From Clostridia bacterium (GTDB lineage: Bacteria; Bacillota; Clostridia; Acetivibrionales; DSM-27016), in NCBI GenBank assembly GCA_026414765.1, contig JAOAIJ010000038.1, positions 1 to 64,000 of the forward strand: 64,000 bases of DNA, given 5' to 3'. Positions within the stretch are counted from its first letter, which is position 1, and the number at the start of each line of letters is the position of its first letter. Positions 1-8,859 of the stretch are shown one piece after another. The notes beneath the pieces were generated by a model. It had not been told where the DNA came from, did no database searches, and saw only the letters and a list, made by a program, of their open reading frames with translations. A program made the translations under genes and the position numbers.

Positions 1-204
1 TTTTCACATTGGTGATACATACAGGAAAGCAGGTTCTGTGTGAAAAAACTTTCTTTTTCATATCGTCTAAAAGGTTGAAATCTAAGGCAGGGTATCTGCC
101 GGGCTAACATTCAAACTGGTATACAAAATGGGGTCAGGTCACCATTTGTTCCATCAATAGTTAAGTTAGTCTTTTGACCATTTCTTTTGCTGGAATTAGC
201 TATT
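1..204. other. Left-edge region, no intact gene
   Basis: No complete gene is visible. One + frame stays open from the window edge to a stop at 105-107, but it is too short to identify. The sequence around 129-143 (TGGGGTCAGGTCACC) is the kind of end seen in IS3-type elements and lies just outside the integrase remnant. This could be the outer end of a decayed insertion sequence, but the partner end is not found. Confidence 0.35.
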
Positions 205-303
205 TTAAGCCATATCCAGCGTTTTAGCATACTCGTTAGGAGTCATATACCCAAGTCCGCTATGTGGCACGTAATGGTTGTGGTGATTTTTACGGTCCTC
301 CAA
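205..303 (-). pseudogene. IS3-family integrase (OrfB) 3' remnant
   Basis: Read on the minus strand this gives HNHYVPHSGLGYMTPNEYAK followed by TLDMA and a stop at 205-207. The HSGLGYMTPNEY signature is characteristic of the extreme C-terminus of IS3/IS150-type transposase OrfB (rve integrase). The frame is closed by a stop just upstream, at 304-306, so only about 32 codons remain. The rest of the element is missing, so it cannot transpose. It marks the left flank of the injection-system operon as a site of past insertion and deletion. Confidence 0.75.
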
Positions 304-422
304 TCACAGATACTGGAGTTAAAGACGAAATATTTTTTGGGGATCATGAAATTGAAGAACTTATATTTATGGCCAAAGACTTGAAAGAGATTATCAAGAA
401 ATATTGTAATGATGAGTTATAG
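300..422 (+). pseudogene. 3' fragment of an unidentified gene
   Basis: An open + frame without a start codon runs into a stop at 420-422 and encodes about 40 residues with normal protein composition, including GVKDEIFFGDHEIEELIFMA and a lysine-rich tail KDLKEIIKKYCNDEL. It begins right where the integrase remnant ends, so the 5' part was probably lost when the insertion sequence landed. I do not recognise the family. Confidence 0.4.
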
Positions 423-775
423 ATATCTTTGTTTATAGGTACTTTTTTGTTTCACTAAAACCTATTCTCTTACATACATTCATATTTTATTCTAATTTTT
501 CATGGGGTTAGTCTTACACCCCAAATTTTCGAAAAGAGCTTTCATATATACATGGGGTAACATTCAAGTATCTACCCTAAGTCCTTGTCGGATATTCGGA
601 AAATGCATAAAAATAATTCATAGAGAACTATAAATACATGAGTTTAAAGAGTTAATAATTTATGAAGTATTTTGTAACTTTTTGTCGCATTATTGACATT
701 AATTGTATGTTTTGCTAGAATTTAATCAGGTTTTTTCCAATTAATGCAAAGAAAAGACGGAGGCAATATCAGCTT
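423..775. other. AT-rich intergenic region upstream of the injection-system operon
   Basis: No gene is supported here. It contains two loosely repeated CATGGGGT segments (about 500 and 552) and the short string TAACATTCAA near 555, which also occurs near 105. Its right end holds the operon promoter. Confidence 0.6.
693..721 (+). promoter_or_regulatory. Sigma-A promoter for the injection-system operon
   Basis: A perfect -35 box TTGACA at 693-698 is followed by a 17-nt spacer and a -10 box TAGAAT at 716-721. Transcription would start near 728, giving a leader of about 48 nt before the ATPase gene. The ribosome site GGAGG at 759-763 lies 12 nt before the ATG at 776. This is the only strong promoter I see for the whole structural operon up to 19645. 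Confidence 0.75.
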
Positions 776-3016
776 ATGTCCGAACTACAGCCGGTAACCG
801 GGAAGAATACCTTAGGCCGAACAGAATACGCCACGAGTTGGGAACATATATCGGATGAACTGGCGCGTTTGGATATACGCATACGTTTGCAGTTTTTAAA
901 GCAATGTGACAATAATAAAAACCGTAAGTCCGATGGAATCTTTGGACAGCTGAGAGGCATGGCTATATCCGGCAGTGAAATTGTGCAGATGTTGGAAGAG
1001 GATACCGAGAATTGCCAATATACTGAAGAGATACGTGCTTTAAAAGCAGAGCTGAAGGAGCTTGACAGCAGGATCGAGTCAAAGCGGGCTGCCAGCGCGG
1101 AAAAAGGAGTTTATCTGGCACTGGCAGAGCTGTCGCAGCTACTTAAGCTTACTCATTTTGAAGAGCAATGTATAGTTATTTGTCTGGCGATTGAGCTTGA
1201 CCGGAAGTACCAAAAGCTATTCGCCATTTTACAGGATGATATGACTTTGAAAAAGCCCTGCGTGGATTTTGTATTGACTCTCCTCTGTGAAAGTAAGGAA
1301 GAGAGGATAAAGGCCCGTAGGTATTTTGACGCGGAAGCTCCGTTGCCTAAATATATCCTATGCTTAACTGATGGTGCATCTGGTAATCATGATCCGTTAA
1401 TCTCACGTGTATTGAAGCTGGAAGAGCGTATTGTAAATTTTCTTCTGGGATACAATCATATGGATTCCGGGCTTACATATATAGTTAATGGAACTTATGC
1501 CCGTAAAGATACGGGAAGCGTATATTTTTCACAAGAAAAACATAATAAGATATTGAAATTTGTTGAATTACATTTTTCTCAAGTAGGGAAGCCCAGGGAG
1601 AATGTAATTTTTTATTTTTACGGGCCGGATGGCTATAGTAAGAGACAGCAGGCGGAGACGCTGTGCAATTGTTTGGACATCAATCTGATAATTGCGGATA
1701 CGGTAAGATTGCTGGAAAACCCTGCACAACTAACTGAGATACTGCTGCTGCTGGAACGGGAAACAATCCTTTTGCAGAGTGCAATCTACTTTGAAGATTT
1801 TGACTGCTTGTCAGGCGCAGATGATACATACAGTACAAAAATCAAATACGTATTAGAGAGCATCGCTAAGTCATGTCCTCTGACTTTCCTATCGGGTGAG
1901 AGCCCCGGGAAGGTGTACAAATTTGTGAACGGGCTGAGTTTCATCGAAATGGAATTTGAAGTTCCGCCAGACCGTACCAGAAAAGAGTTGTGGGAAGAGA
2001 TGGGCAAAGACTACAAATTCGCTTCCGATATTGATTTTGATACTTTGGCCGGAAAGTTCAGATTTACACCGGGAAAAATTAAAGACACGCTTTTTACAGC
2101 ACAAGAGCTGACACGGTGGAGGTCAAACGAAGATAGCCGGATCGGTATAAAAGACCTGCACGCTGCCTGTCGGATGCAATCAAGCCATAAGCTGGGAACC
2201 CTTGCGCAAAAACTGAAGCCGAAATATACATGGAGAGATATTGTTCTCCTTCCCGATCAGGTAAAACAACTGGAAGAGATATGCAATCAGGTAAAGTACC
2301 GGCAGTTGGTGAATGATACGTGGGGCTTCGGGCATAAGCTTTCCTATGGAAAAGGGGTAAATGCGTTGTTTTCCGGGCCGCCCGGAACTGGAAAAACGAT
2401 GGCCGCTGAGGTAATAGCCAATGAGCTTGACCTTGACCTTTATAAGATTGACCTTGCACAGGTAGTAAGCAAGTATATAGGAGAGACGGAGAAGAATCTC
2501 CAGAAAATATTCCGGGAAGCTTCCGAAAGCAATGCCATACTATTCTTTGATGAGGCGGATGCACTTTTCGGCAAGCGTTCCGAGATAAAAGATGCTCACG
2601 ACCGGTATGCCAATGTGGAAATAGCATTTTTGCTTCAGAAGATGGAAGAGTATGACGGGATTACCATCCTTGCCACAAACCTGTTTGGCAATATAGACAG
2701 TGCATTTATACGACGTATCCAGTTTGTTATTGAGTTTTCCTTCCCTGATGAGGAATACAGAAAGCGCATATGGGAAGTGACGTTCCCGTCCGAAACTCCA
2801 CTGGACAAAGGAGTGGATTTTGATCTATTGGCCAGTGAAATCAGGCTATCCGGCGGGAATATAAAAAATATTGCTCTTGCTGCAGCATTTCTTGCGGCAA
2901 AAGACAAGGACAGGGTTAAAATGGCACATTTGCTGCAGGCTGCACGGAGAGAACATCAGAAACTGAACCGATCCTGGAATGAAAGTAATTTAAGCAGGAG
3001 GGTGCTTGAAAAGTGA
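776..3016 (+). CDS. Contractile injection system AAA+ ATPase (Afp15-like)
   Basis: A 746-residue protein. The N-terminal half is a helical and degenerate-ATPase region; the C-terminal half is a classic AAA+ module with Walker A GPPGTGKT (about 533-540), Walker B AILFFDEADALFG (about 585-597), sensor-1 ILATN (about 630) and an arginine pair in AFIRRIQF. Proteins of this architecture are part of Afp/PVC/MAC-type contractile injection systems (Afp15), where they are thought to help assembly; they are cytoplasmic and are not T6SS ClpV, which has two AAA modules. It is the first gene of the operon and overlaps the next gene by GTGA. Function as an assembly ATPase is inferred from family and position. 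Confidence 0.88.
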   Translation: MSELQPVTGKNTLGRTEYATSWEHISDELARLDIRIRLQFLKQCDNNKNRKSDGIFGQLRGMAISGSEIVQMLEEDTENCQYTEEIRALKAELKELDSRIESKRAASAEKGVYLALAELSQLLKLTHFEEQCIVICLAIELDRKYQKLFAILQDDMTLKKPCVDFVLTLLCESKEERIKARRYFDAEAPLPKYILCLTDGASGNHDPLISRVLKLEERIVNFLLGYNHMDSGLTYIVNGTYARKDTGSVYFSQEKHNKILKFVELHFSQVGKPRENVIFYFYGPDGYSKRQQAETLCNCLDINLIIADTVRLLENPAQLTEILLLLERETILLQSAIYFEDFDCLSGADDTYSTKIKYVLESIAKSCPLTFLSGESPGKVYKFVNGLSFIEMEFEVPPDRTRKELWEEMGKDYKFASDIDFDTLAGKFRFTPGKIKDTLFTAQELTRWRSNEDSRIGIKDLHAACRMQSSHKLGTLAQKLKPKYTWRDIVLLPDQVKQLEEICNQVKYRQLVNDTWGFGHKLSYGKGVNALFSGPPGTGKTMAAEVIANELDLDLYKIDLAQVVSKYIGETEKNLQKIFREASESNAILFFDEADALFGKRSEIKDAHDRYANVEIAFLLQKMEEYDGITILATNLFGNIDSAFIRRIQFVIEFSFPDEEYRKRIWEVTFPSETPLDKGVDFDLLASEIRLSGGNIKNIALAAAFLAAKDKDRVKMAHLLQAARREHQKLNRSWNESNLSRRVLEK

Positions 3017-3852
3017 TACGATACTTGAGTAAAACCCTTGGAGAACTTTTAAAAAGTGAATTGGAAGCAGAATGCGGCGAAATAAATGTGGTATACTACC
3101 GCCCGAAGGAGCCGCCGGATAATCTGGAAACATCCACCTTCAACCTGTTTCTATATGATATACGTGAAAATGTTGAGTTGAGGAGTAATGAGCCGATTGT
3201 TCAGAGGAGGAATGGACAGGGGATTGTTCTCTCACCTCCTCTAAGAGTGGCGTGTTCCTATCTTGTTACGGCTTGGCCGGCTAATAAAAAGGAAGAGGAA
3301 GATATGAACCTGGAGGAGCAGCGTCTGCTAAGCCTTGCTTTACAGGTGTTTACCCAGTATCCGAAAATTCCGGAGGATTTTCTGCAAGGAGAACTTGCAA
3401 ACCAAGAATTGCCCCTTCCTATGGTTACCTTTCAGGCAGATGGCTTGAAAAACCCTGCAGAGTTCTGGTCGATGACAAACAGTAAGATGCGTGCAGCATT
3501 TACAATTACAGTAACCATCAGCTTGCCTGTAATAGCTGATAGATCCGCCCCATTGGTAAAACAGGTTTTCAACCGTATAGAACCTGCTGTGGAAAATGTG
3601 GGGGAAGCTTTCGTGCAGATAGCCGGACGTGTGGTGGATGACAAGAAAGCGGGTATTCCGGAAGCTATAGTGGATATTCTGGGTACAAAGCTGCGTGGAA
3701 TGACTGATAAGGAAGGTGTATATACCTTTCCCCGTGTTCCCCCGGGTATGTATACCCTACGTGCAGTTGCCATGGGGTTTGAGGTAAAAACACAGAAAAT
3801 GTTTGTTCCCGGGAAACCGGATGAATATACAATTACTCTAAAACCGCTATGA
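3013..3852 (+). CDS. Tail terminator/cap protein (DUF4255, Afp16-like)
   Basis: A 279-residue protein started by a GTG that overlaps the ATPase stop codon. Residues 1-190 match the DUF4255/Pvc16 N-terminal type, which caps the membrane-distal end of the tube and sheath in Afp/PVC particles (Afp16). Residues about 198-279 form a carboxypeptidase-regulatory-like beta sandwich (GRVVDDKKAGIPEAIVDILG, then TDKEGVYTFPRVPPGMYTLR), a common fusion on these caps that may decorate the particle end. Translational coupling to the ATPase fits joint use in assembly. Confidence 0.87.
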   Translation: MIRYLSKTLGELLKSELEAECGEINVVYYRPKEPPDNLETSTFNLFLYDIRENVELRSNEPIVQRRNGQGIVLSPPLRVACSYLVTAWPANKKEEEDMNLEEQRLLSLALQVFTQYPKIPEDFLQGELANQELPLPMVTFQADGLKNPAEFWSMTNSKMRAAFTITVTISLPVIADRSAPLVKQVFNRIEPAVENVGEAFVQIAGRVVDDKKAGIPEAIVDILGTKLRGMTDKEGVYTFPRVPPGMYTLRAVAMGFEVKTQKMFVPGKPDEYTITLKPL

Positions 3853-3879
3853 TAAAGGACTTTGTGAGGAGGAGATTAT

Positions 3880-5883
3880 ATGATGACATTTAATGCAACG
3901 GGGAAAGCGCCCGGAGTCTACATGCTGGAAGAAACGGTACGTGGACCGATCCCGGGGGTGTCCACCAGTATTGCAGCGTTTATCGGACCGGCAGAAACGG
4001 GGCCTATAAATGAGCCTGTGTTTTTGACAAATTGGACACAGTTTAAAGAAAGATTCGGCGGATATATTAACGCTCCTATGGTTTATGTAACCCACGCTCT
4101 GAGGGGCTTTTTTGAGAATGGGGGAAACGCATGTTACTTTGTGCGTGCCGGTAAAGCTAAAAAGGCCTATACCTATCTATATGACCAGCTTGATCCCCTA
4201 AACAGCAAAGCTCTTTTTGTAGAAGCAAAAAAGGAAGGTGCAGTTACAAACCTGTCGGTTAAAGTGGAGGAATCTGATCCGGGACTGGGATCGACTACAG
4301 TATATAAAAATCAGGTCATACTGGCGGGAATAGCGGAAAATAAGTTGTCTGTCACGGCAAAAACAGTTGTGGATGCTGAGAAGTTCAAGCCTGGGGATGT
4401 AGTACTGTTTGAACGGTCAGCGTCCGAAGGGAAACCGGCTTTATCGGAAGAGGCAACCATAGACAGGATAAACGGAAGTACCATCATTTTAAAGGCAGTT
4501 CTCGGAAGTCCATTCGGTACCGATACCAATGTGACCATGCGGGTGGCAGATCTTGCAGGTAAAGACTATATCAGGTTGAACAGTACACAGGGTATTGAGC
4601 CAGGGTCTTATATAAAGGTCACCCAGAGCAAAACTACGCCTGCAGCACCTGGAACTCCTCCGGTAACCGAGACGCTAGAAGAGAAAGGGGTTGTGGAGCA
4701 GGTTGACTATACAAACAAAATTGTCAAACTAAAGAAGAAGCTTGAAAAGAATTTTACTCTGGCTCAAAGTGACAGCAACATCAATGTCACTACTTTGGAA
4801 TTCAACTTTATTGTAATAGTGGACGGCAATCAGACAAAGTACGCAAACCTCTCCATGGAACCGTTCCACAGCCATTATTTCCGTAAGATAATCAATTCGG
4901 ATATTGTGACTGTTACACTTGCTGATCCTCCAAGCAGGGCCGTTCCCCCACAAAACCTTCCCAGTGCAATTACAAGTCCAAAAAATCTGGAGTTCGGAGA
5001 GAACGAGAATATAGCCGGGCTTACACCTTTTCACTATCAGGCGGCTATTGATGCGCTGAATAAATTGGATGATGTGAACATAATCTGTATACCTGACAAC
5101 ACAAGTGAGGTAGTTCAGAAATATCTTATAGATCACTGCGGAAGTAAAAAAGACCGCTTTGCCATTCTGGATGCAAATCAGGATGCTTCTGTAGAAGGTG
5201 TGAAGGATCAGGTAAATAATCATCTGAAAGCTACCACTTACGCAGCTATATATTACCCTTGGATTGTGGTAGCAAACCCCGCTGACCCGACAGGTAGGGG
5301 GCGCATAAAAATTCCGCCATCAGGACATATAGCCGGGTTGTATGCACGTACGGATAATACAAGGGGAGTTCACAAGGCTCCTGCAAACGATTCTCTGAAC
5401 GGGGTGCTGGATGTCGAAAGGGTTTTGGATGACAATGAGCAGGGACCGCTGAACGATCTTGGGATAAATGTATTGAGGACATTCAAAGGACGTGGAGTGG
5501 TTGTTTGGGGTGCCCGTACCCTTACTGAAAAATCGGACACACAATGGAGGTATATCAACGTCCGCAGATTGCTTCTGTATATTGAAAAATCAATACAGGA
5601 GGCAACAAGGTTTGCTGTTTTTGAACCAAGCAACCCTGAATTATGGGCTACTATTAAACGCCAGGTGACGGATTTTCTCACAAGAGTATGGCGTAATGGA
5701 GCTCTATTTGGAGCGGCACCGGAGCAGGCTTTTAAAGTCAAGGTGGATGAAGAACTGAACCCTGCCAGTATCCGCACACTGGGGCAGTTGATTATTGAAG
5801 TTGTAGTATACCCGGTTACTCCGGCTGAATATGTCGTATTCAGAGTGATACAGCAGCCTAATGGACCAAGTATAAATGAATAG
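3880..5883 (+). CDS. Contractile tail sheath protein
   Basis: A 667-residue sheath subunit. The N-terminus APGVYMLEETVRGPIPGVST is the conserved sheath opening. The C-terminal domain contains the conserved run from about residue 570 (EATRFAVFEPSNPELWATI) to about 620 that forms the inner sheath layer and linker arms. Residues about 110-330 are an inserted beta-rich region that would face outward. Afp-like systems often carry two to four sheath paralogs; here there is one. Two adjacent ATGs (3880, 3883) follow GAGGAGGAG; either could be used. Confidence 0.93.
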   Translation: MMTFNATGKAPGVYMLEETVRGPIPGVSTSIAAFIGPAETGPINEPVFLTNWTQFKERFGGYINAPMVYVTHALRGFFENGGNACYFVRAGKAKKAYTYLYDQLDPLNSKALFVEAKKEGAVTNLSVKVEESDPGLGSTTVYKNQVILAGIAENKLSVTAKTVVDAEKFKPGDVVLFERSASEGKPALSEEATIDRINGSTIILKAVLGSPFGTDTNVTMRVADLAGKDYIRLNSTQGIEPGSYIKVTQSKTTPAAPGTPPVTETLEEKGVVEQVDYTNKIVKLKKKLEKNFTLAQSDSNINVTTLEFNFIVIVDGNQTKYANLSMEPFHSHYFRKIINSDIVTVTLADPPSRAVPPQNLPSAITSPKNLEFGENENIAGLTPFHYQAAIDALNKLDDVNIICIPDNTSEVVQKYLIDHCGSKKDRFAILDANQDASVEGVKDQVNNHLKATTYAAIYYPWIVVANPADPTGRGRIKIPPSGHIAGLYARTDNTRGVHKAPANDSLNGVLDVERVLDDNEQGPLNDLGINVLRTFKGRGVVVWGARTLTEKSDTQWRYINVRRLLLYIEKSIQEATRFAVFEPSNPELWATIKRQVTDFLTRVWRNGALFGAAPEQAFKVKVDEELNPASIRTLGQLIIEVVVYPVTPAEYVVFRVIQQPNGPSINE

Positions 5884-5901
5884 TATTTAGGAGGAATTCA
5901 T

Positions 5902-6339
5902 ATGCCGATAGCACAACGCAAAGACCCATATAAGAATTTCAGATTCCGTGTACAGATTGATGGTATACAGGTAGCCGGTTTTTCAGAATGCAGCGGGTTT
6001 GGCTCCAATGTAGAAGTAATAGAATACCGTGAAGGAGGCGACCCTGCTACTGTGCGCAAACTACCGGGAAAGGTCAGCTATCCTGACATAACTCTCAAAT
6101 GGGGTGTCACTGACACACATGAGCTCTATGATTGGCACAAAAGTGCGATAAAAGGAAGTGTCGAGCGCAAAAACGGCTCCATTATCCTTCTTGATGATGA
6201 AGGCCAGGAGAAGGTACGCTGGAATTTCTTCGATGCATGGCCAAGCAAATGGGACGGGCCGGATTTCAATGCAAAAGGAAATGATGTAGCAATCGATACA
6301 CTTACACTGAGCTGTGAGAGGGTAGAGAGACATGAGTGA
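5902..6339 (+). CDS. Inner tube protein
   Basis: A 145-residue tube subunit (Afp1/Afp5, gp19-like). The motifs YKNFRFRVQIDGIQVAGFSE and ITLKWGVTDTHELYDWH are typical of tail tube proteins of the contractile injection family, which stack as hexamers inside the sheath. It follows the sheath gene by 18 bp with AGGAGGAATTC upstream of the ATG and overlaps the next gene by 8 bp. Only this one tube paralog is present, whereas Afp and PVC have two or three. Confidence 0.93.
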   Translation: MPIAQRKDPYKNFRFRVQIDGIQVAGFSECSGFGSNVEVIEYREGGDPATVRKLPGKVSYPDITLKWGVTDTHELYDWHKSAIKGSVERKNGSIILLDDEGQEKVRWNFFDAWPSKWDGPDFNAKGNDVAIDTLTLSCERVERHE

Positions 6340-6700
6340 TTTTCAGACGGAGTTTGATTTTGTGCTTCCAAAGGGTTATCTGGATAAGGACGGAAATTTA
6401 CATAAGGCAGGACGTATGCGGCTGGCAACAGCGGCAGATGAAATACTGCCCTTGAAAGATCCCTGGGTACAGGCAAATCCGGCATACCTGATTATTATAC
6501 TGCTATCCCGGGTGATTACATCACTAGGAACTCTCAGCGCTATAAACACTAAGGTAATTGAACAGCTGTTTGTTCCTGATCTTTCGTACCTGCAGGATTT
6601 CTATAACCGTATCAACGGAAGCGGAACAAGGGTTATGGGGGTCACCTGTCCGCACTGTCAGAAAAAATTTGAGGTCGAGCCTGAGAGTTCGGGGGAGTGA
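6332..6700 (+). CDS. Tail assembly chaperone-like protein with CxxC
   Basis: A 122-residue protein directly after the tube gene. The N-terminus (FDFVLPKGYLDKDGNLHKAG) and the middle (MRLATAADEI, then NPAYLIIILLSRVI) resemble small tail proteins of contractile systems that occupy the place of phage tail assembly chaperones. The tail VTCPHCQKKFEVE carries a CxxC pair that could join a metal site, but only two cysteines are present, so a full zinc finger would need a dimer. The stop overlaps the GTG of a -1-frame ORF. The role as chaperone rests on position and resemblance. Confidence 0.65.
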   Translation: MSDFQTEFDFVLPKGYLDKDGNLHKAGRMRLATAADEILPLKDPWVQANPAYLIIILLSRVITSLGTLSAINTKVIEQLFVPDLSYLQDFYNRINGSGTRVMGVTCPHCQKKFEVEPESSGE

Positions 6701-6846
6701 TAAGCTACCCCCTCCCCCAGATATATGAGGAGGTAGCTTATATAGCATACCATTTTCATTGGCCTCATGAACAGATTATGCAGCTTGAGCATGCAGACAG
6801 AAGAAGGTGGGTTGAGGAAATAACCAAGATGAACCGGCGTGGGTGA
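6697..6846 (+). CDS. DUF6760-like small protein
   Basis: A 49-residue ORF beginning at GTG, which overlaps the preceding TGA as GTGA. It encodes an EEVAYIAYHFHWPHEQIMQL segment followed by EHADRRRWVEEITKMNRR. The YHFHW...LEH.DRRRWV.EI pattern is what I recall for the DUF6760 family found in contractile injection and phage tail clusters. It lies in the -1 frame relative to the upstream gene, so it could be translated by coupling at GTGA or as a -1 frameshift extension, as with the phage lambda G/GT and P2 E/E' pairs. It is too short for common ORF cutoffs. Confidence 0.75.
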   Translation: MISYPLPQIYEEVAYIAYHFHWPHEQIMQLEHADRRRWVEEITKMNRRG

Positions 6847-6859
6847 GGTAATTATAGTT

Positions 6860-8224
6860 ATGAATGAGACTTTAAAAGAAAAGAGTACATTGAGCAAGAT
6901 GCCGGGGTTGCACCGAAGGTTATCCTGGCAGCCTTACGCACTGAATACTACCGGGCAAATGGTTGCAGGAGTCAGAAATCATACTATGTCTGTTATGGAC
7001 AGGGCGATCAGAAATTCTTCATGGTATGAAACCTTTAGCAGACGGGTTACTCCACGGACGGGGTGGCAAAGTATGGAGCTTGTCAATTATATCCCGTTGG
7101 AACCGGTATTAGGACATTCCAGATCAGGATGGCATGAGGACTATAGTGCTATGCTTCATTCAGGCAGCATACAGACAAAAGCTAATCATCTACCGGTAGA
7201 AGCTGTAAATAGATCTGACATGGAAACAGGTACAGCGGAAAGAAAAATAACTTCCATGGCGGCGGCAGAAAAGCATGGCATTGACGCTTCCATAAAAAGC
7301 ATACATGTGCGTCAAAGAGGGCTAAAAGGGCCAGAGCGGGGTGAAGCCCCGGAGGAAAACAAAAAGCAAATTGCACGGATATCCAGGCCATCTATCGGTA
7401 TGGCAGTATTTCAACCGGTGAAAAATACCTATACATTGCAGAGAATTGAGGCGGAAGAAGCAATAAACGGTAACAGTAAAGCATGGCTGGAAAAGGAAAC
7501 TGACCGCAATACTGTGAGTTACGGCACAAAAGATGAAACGAAAGCCATGCAAATAATTACGCAGCAGGGAAATACAGGGCCGCAAGTCAAACTGCAAACC
7601 TTAGTAAATGAAATGCTGTATTTGCCGATTTTGCCCGATGAAAACGGCAGTCCGCCTGAATATGGATTTATCAGAGATATGAATGCTTTCAGGCGCAGGG
7701 AAGTAAAAGGGGGATTTCCTGCGAGAGAGGTTAAGCCTCCGATGCTGAAAACAGTTATTCAAAACCCTGTCTTTCTATCTTCTGTGAAGAATGATAATGA
7801 AGAAGAGCCGATATTTGACCGGGACAGAAAGATTGAGGAGAAAGCTGTGGTGCGGAAGGAAGGTATATCTTTCTCCCATCAGTTCAAACGAGATGATGTA
7901 ACTGCTATAAGTGAGGATAAGAAAGAAAATTCGGCTTTTGAGAAAATGCTGGAACTCGCAGAAGTGAATATGTCGGCTCCTGAGTTGGAAATCAAAATGC
8001 AGCCTTCATCAAGTTATAGGGATGAAGAAAAGGAAACAGCAGGAAACCGGTTCTTTAAGGATGGAAACCGTGAGGAACAAGCGAACAGTACAGAAGTATA
8101 TCCAGGTTTTAATCCTGTACAGAAGCCTGATCCCAGGCTGGACATTGGGCTTATTGCAGACAGAGTCTTTAACACATTGAAACATCAGCAGGATATTGAA
8201 CGGGAAAGAAAGGGGCGCTACTGA
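6860..8224 (+). CDS. Unknown injection-system protein, 454 aa
   Basis: I do not recognise a domain. The ATG at 6860 follows GTGAGG at 6843-6848; a GTG at 6839 is an alternative. The protein is rich in charged and polar residues and looks largely unstructured. Better ordered parts are the N-terminus (PGLHRRLSWQPYALNTTG), a block at about 250-300 (LPILPDENGSPPEYGFIRDM) and a C-terminal helix LDIGLIADRVFNTLK followed by IERERKGRY. That last motif resembles the end of proteins in other Gram-positive injection clusters, from memory. It sits where phages place the tape measure but lacks the expected long coiled coil. A baseplate linker or loading factor is equally possible. Confidence 0.5.
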   Translation: MNETLKEKSTLSKMPGLHRRLSWQPYALNTTGQMVAGVRNHTMSVMDRAIRNSSWYETFSRRVTPRTGWQSMELVNYIPLEPVLGHSRSGWHEDYSAMLHSGSIQTKANHLPVEAVNRSDMETGTAERKITSMAAAEKHGIDASIKSIHVRQRGLKGPERGEAPEENKKQIARISRPSIGMAVFQPVKNTYTLQRIEAEEAINGNSKAWLEKETDRNTVSYGTKDETKAMQIITQQGNTGPQVKLQTLVNEMLYLPILPDENGSPPEYGFIRDMNAFRRREVKGGFPAREVKPPMLKTVIQNPVFLSSVKNDNEEEPIFDRDRKIEEKAVVRKEGISFSHQFKRDDVTAISEDKKENSAFEKMLELAEVNMSAPELEIKMQPSSSYRDEEKETAGNRFFKDGNREEQANSTEVYPGFNPVQKPDPRLDIGLIADRVFNTLKHQQDIERERKGRY

Positions 8225-8841
8225 TGCCGCTTACAAAAGCATTGATTCTTAATTTGGATGATGGTGTTTCCATACCTGTTATGTTCAATCCATCGGAATA
8301 TCAATTGCAGAGAACTAACAACTATGCTGAAATAAAAGTTCCAGGCTGTGATACCACGCAAATTCAGTTTGTACAGGGAGATGCCCAGACACTATCGGTT
8401 GAGCTGTTCTTCGATACTTCGAGTCAGGGATTTGATGTAAGATCATACACGGATCAGATCGTCAAACTGACAAAAATCAACCCGGATACGGGAGAGCCGC
8501 CGACACTGCTATTTTGGTGGGGCACTCTTGTATTCAGCTGCATTATGACGAGCGTTTCACATAAGTATGAATACTTCGATGCCCTCGGTCAGGCTTTGAG
8601 AGCAAGGTTGAGTGTCACACTTAAAGGATATGACTATCTCGAACAGTTTGGGGATCAGATGAAGGTTTCCCCTTTGAGTAATCTGAAGGGGCTGGTTTTT
8701 AAATCGGGTGATACATTGCAGAGCCTGGCAGGAAAAGAATATAAGGATACGGGTAAATGGCGGAAGATTGCTGAAGCCAACAAAATAAACAATCCTTTGA
8801 CAATCCGGCCCGGCACGAGATTAAACATTCCAAAATTATAG
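8224..8841 (+). CDS. Baseplate/tube adaptor with LysM (Afp7-like)
   Basis: A 205-residue protein; the ATG overlaps the previous stop (TGATG). Residues 1-150 are a CIS-tube-like domain (VMFNPSEYQLQR, then TLLFWWGTLVFSCIMTSVSH). Residues about 155-205 are one LysM motif (FKSGDTLQSLAGKEY, then INNPLTIRPGTRLNIP). This arrangement is that of Afp7 and phage gp53-type adaptors, which join the first tube ring to the hub. LysM here is structural in the baseplate and need not bind peptidoglycan. Confidence 0.9.
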   Translation: MPLTKALILNLDDGVSIPVMFNPSEYQLQRTNNYAEIKVPGCDTTQIQFVQGDAQTLSVELFFDTSSQGFDVRSYTDQIVKLTKINPDTGEPPTLLFWWGTLVFSCIMTSVSHKYEYFDALGQALRARLSVTLKGYDYLEQFGDQMKVSPLSNLKGLVFKSGDTLQSLAGKEYKDTGKWRKIAEANKINNPLTIRPGTRLNIPKL

Positions 8842-8859
8842 TTGTAAAGGGGAGCTACT

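Noticed and set aside
2094-2627. 177-codon minus-strand ORF opposite the ATPase gene
   Set aside because: It mirrors the coding frame of the real gene, has no ribosome site, and its composition (His, Pro, Ser, Leu rich) is that of an antisense shadow.
776-3016. The first ATPase as T6SS ClpV
   Set aside because: It has only one complete AAA module, at the C-terminus, and no TssB/TssC pair or TssJLM membrane complex lies nearby.
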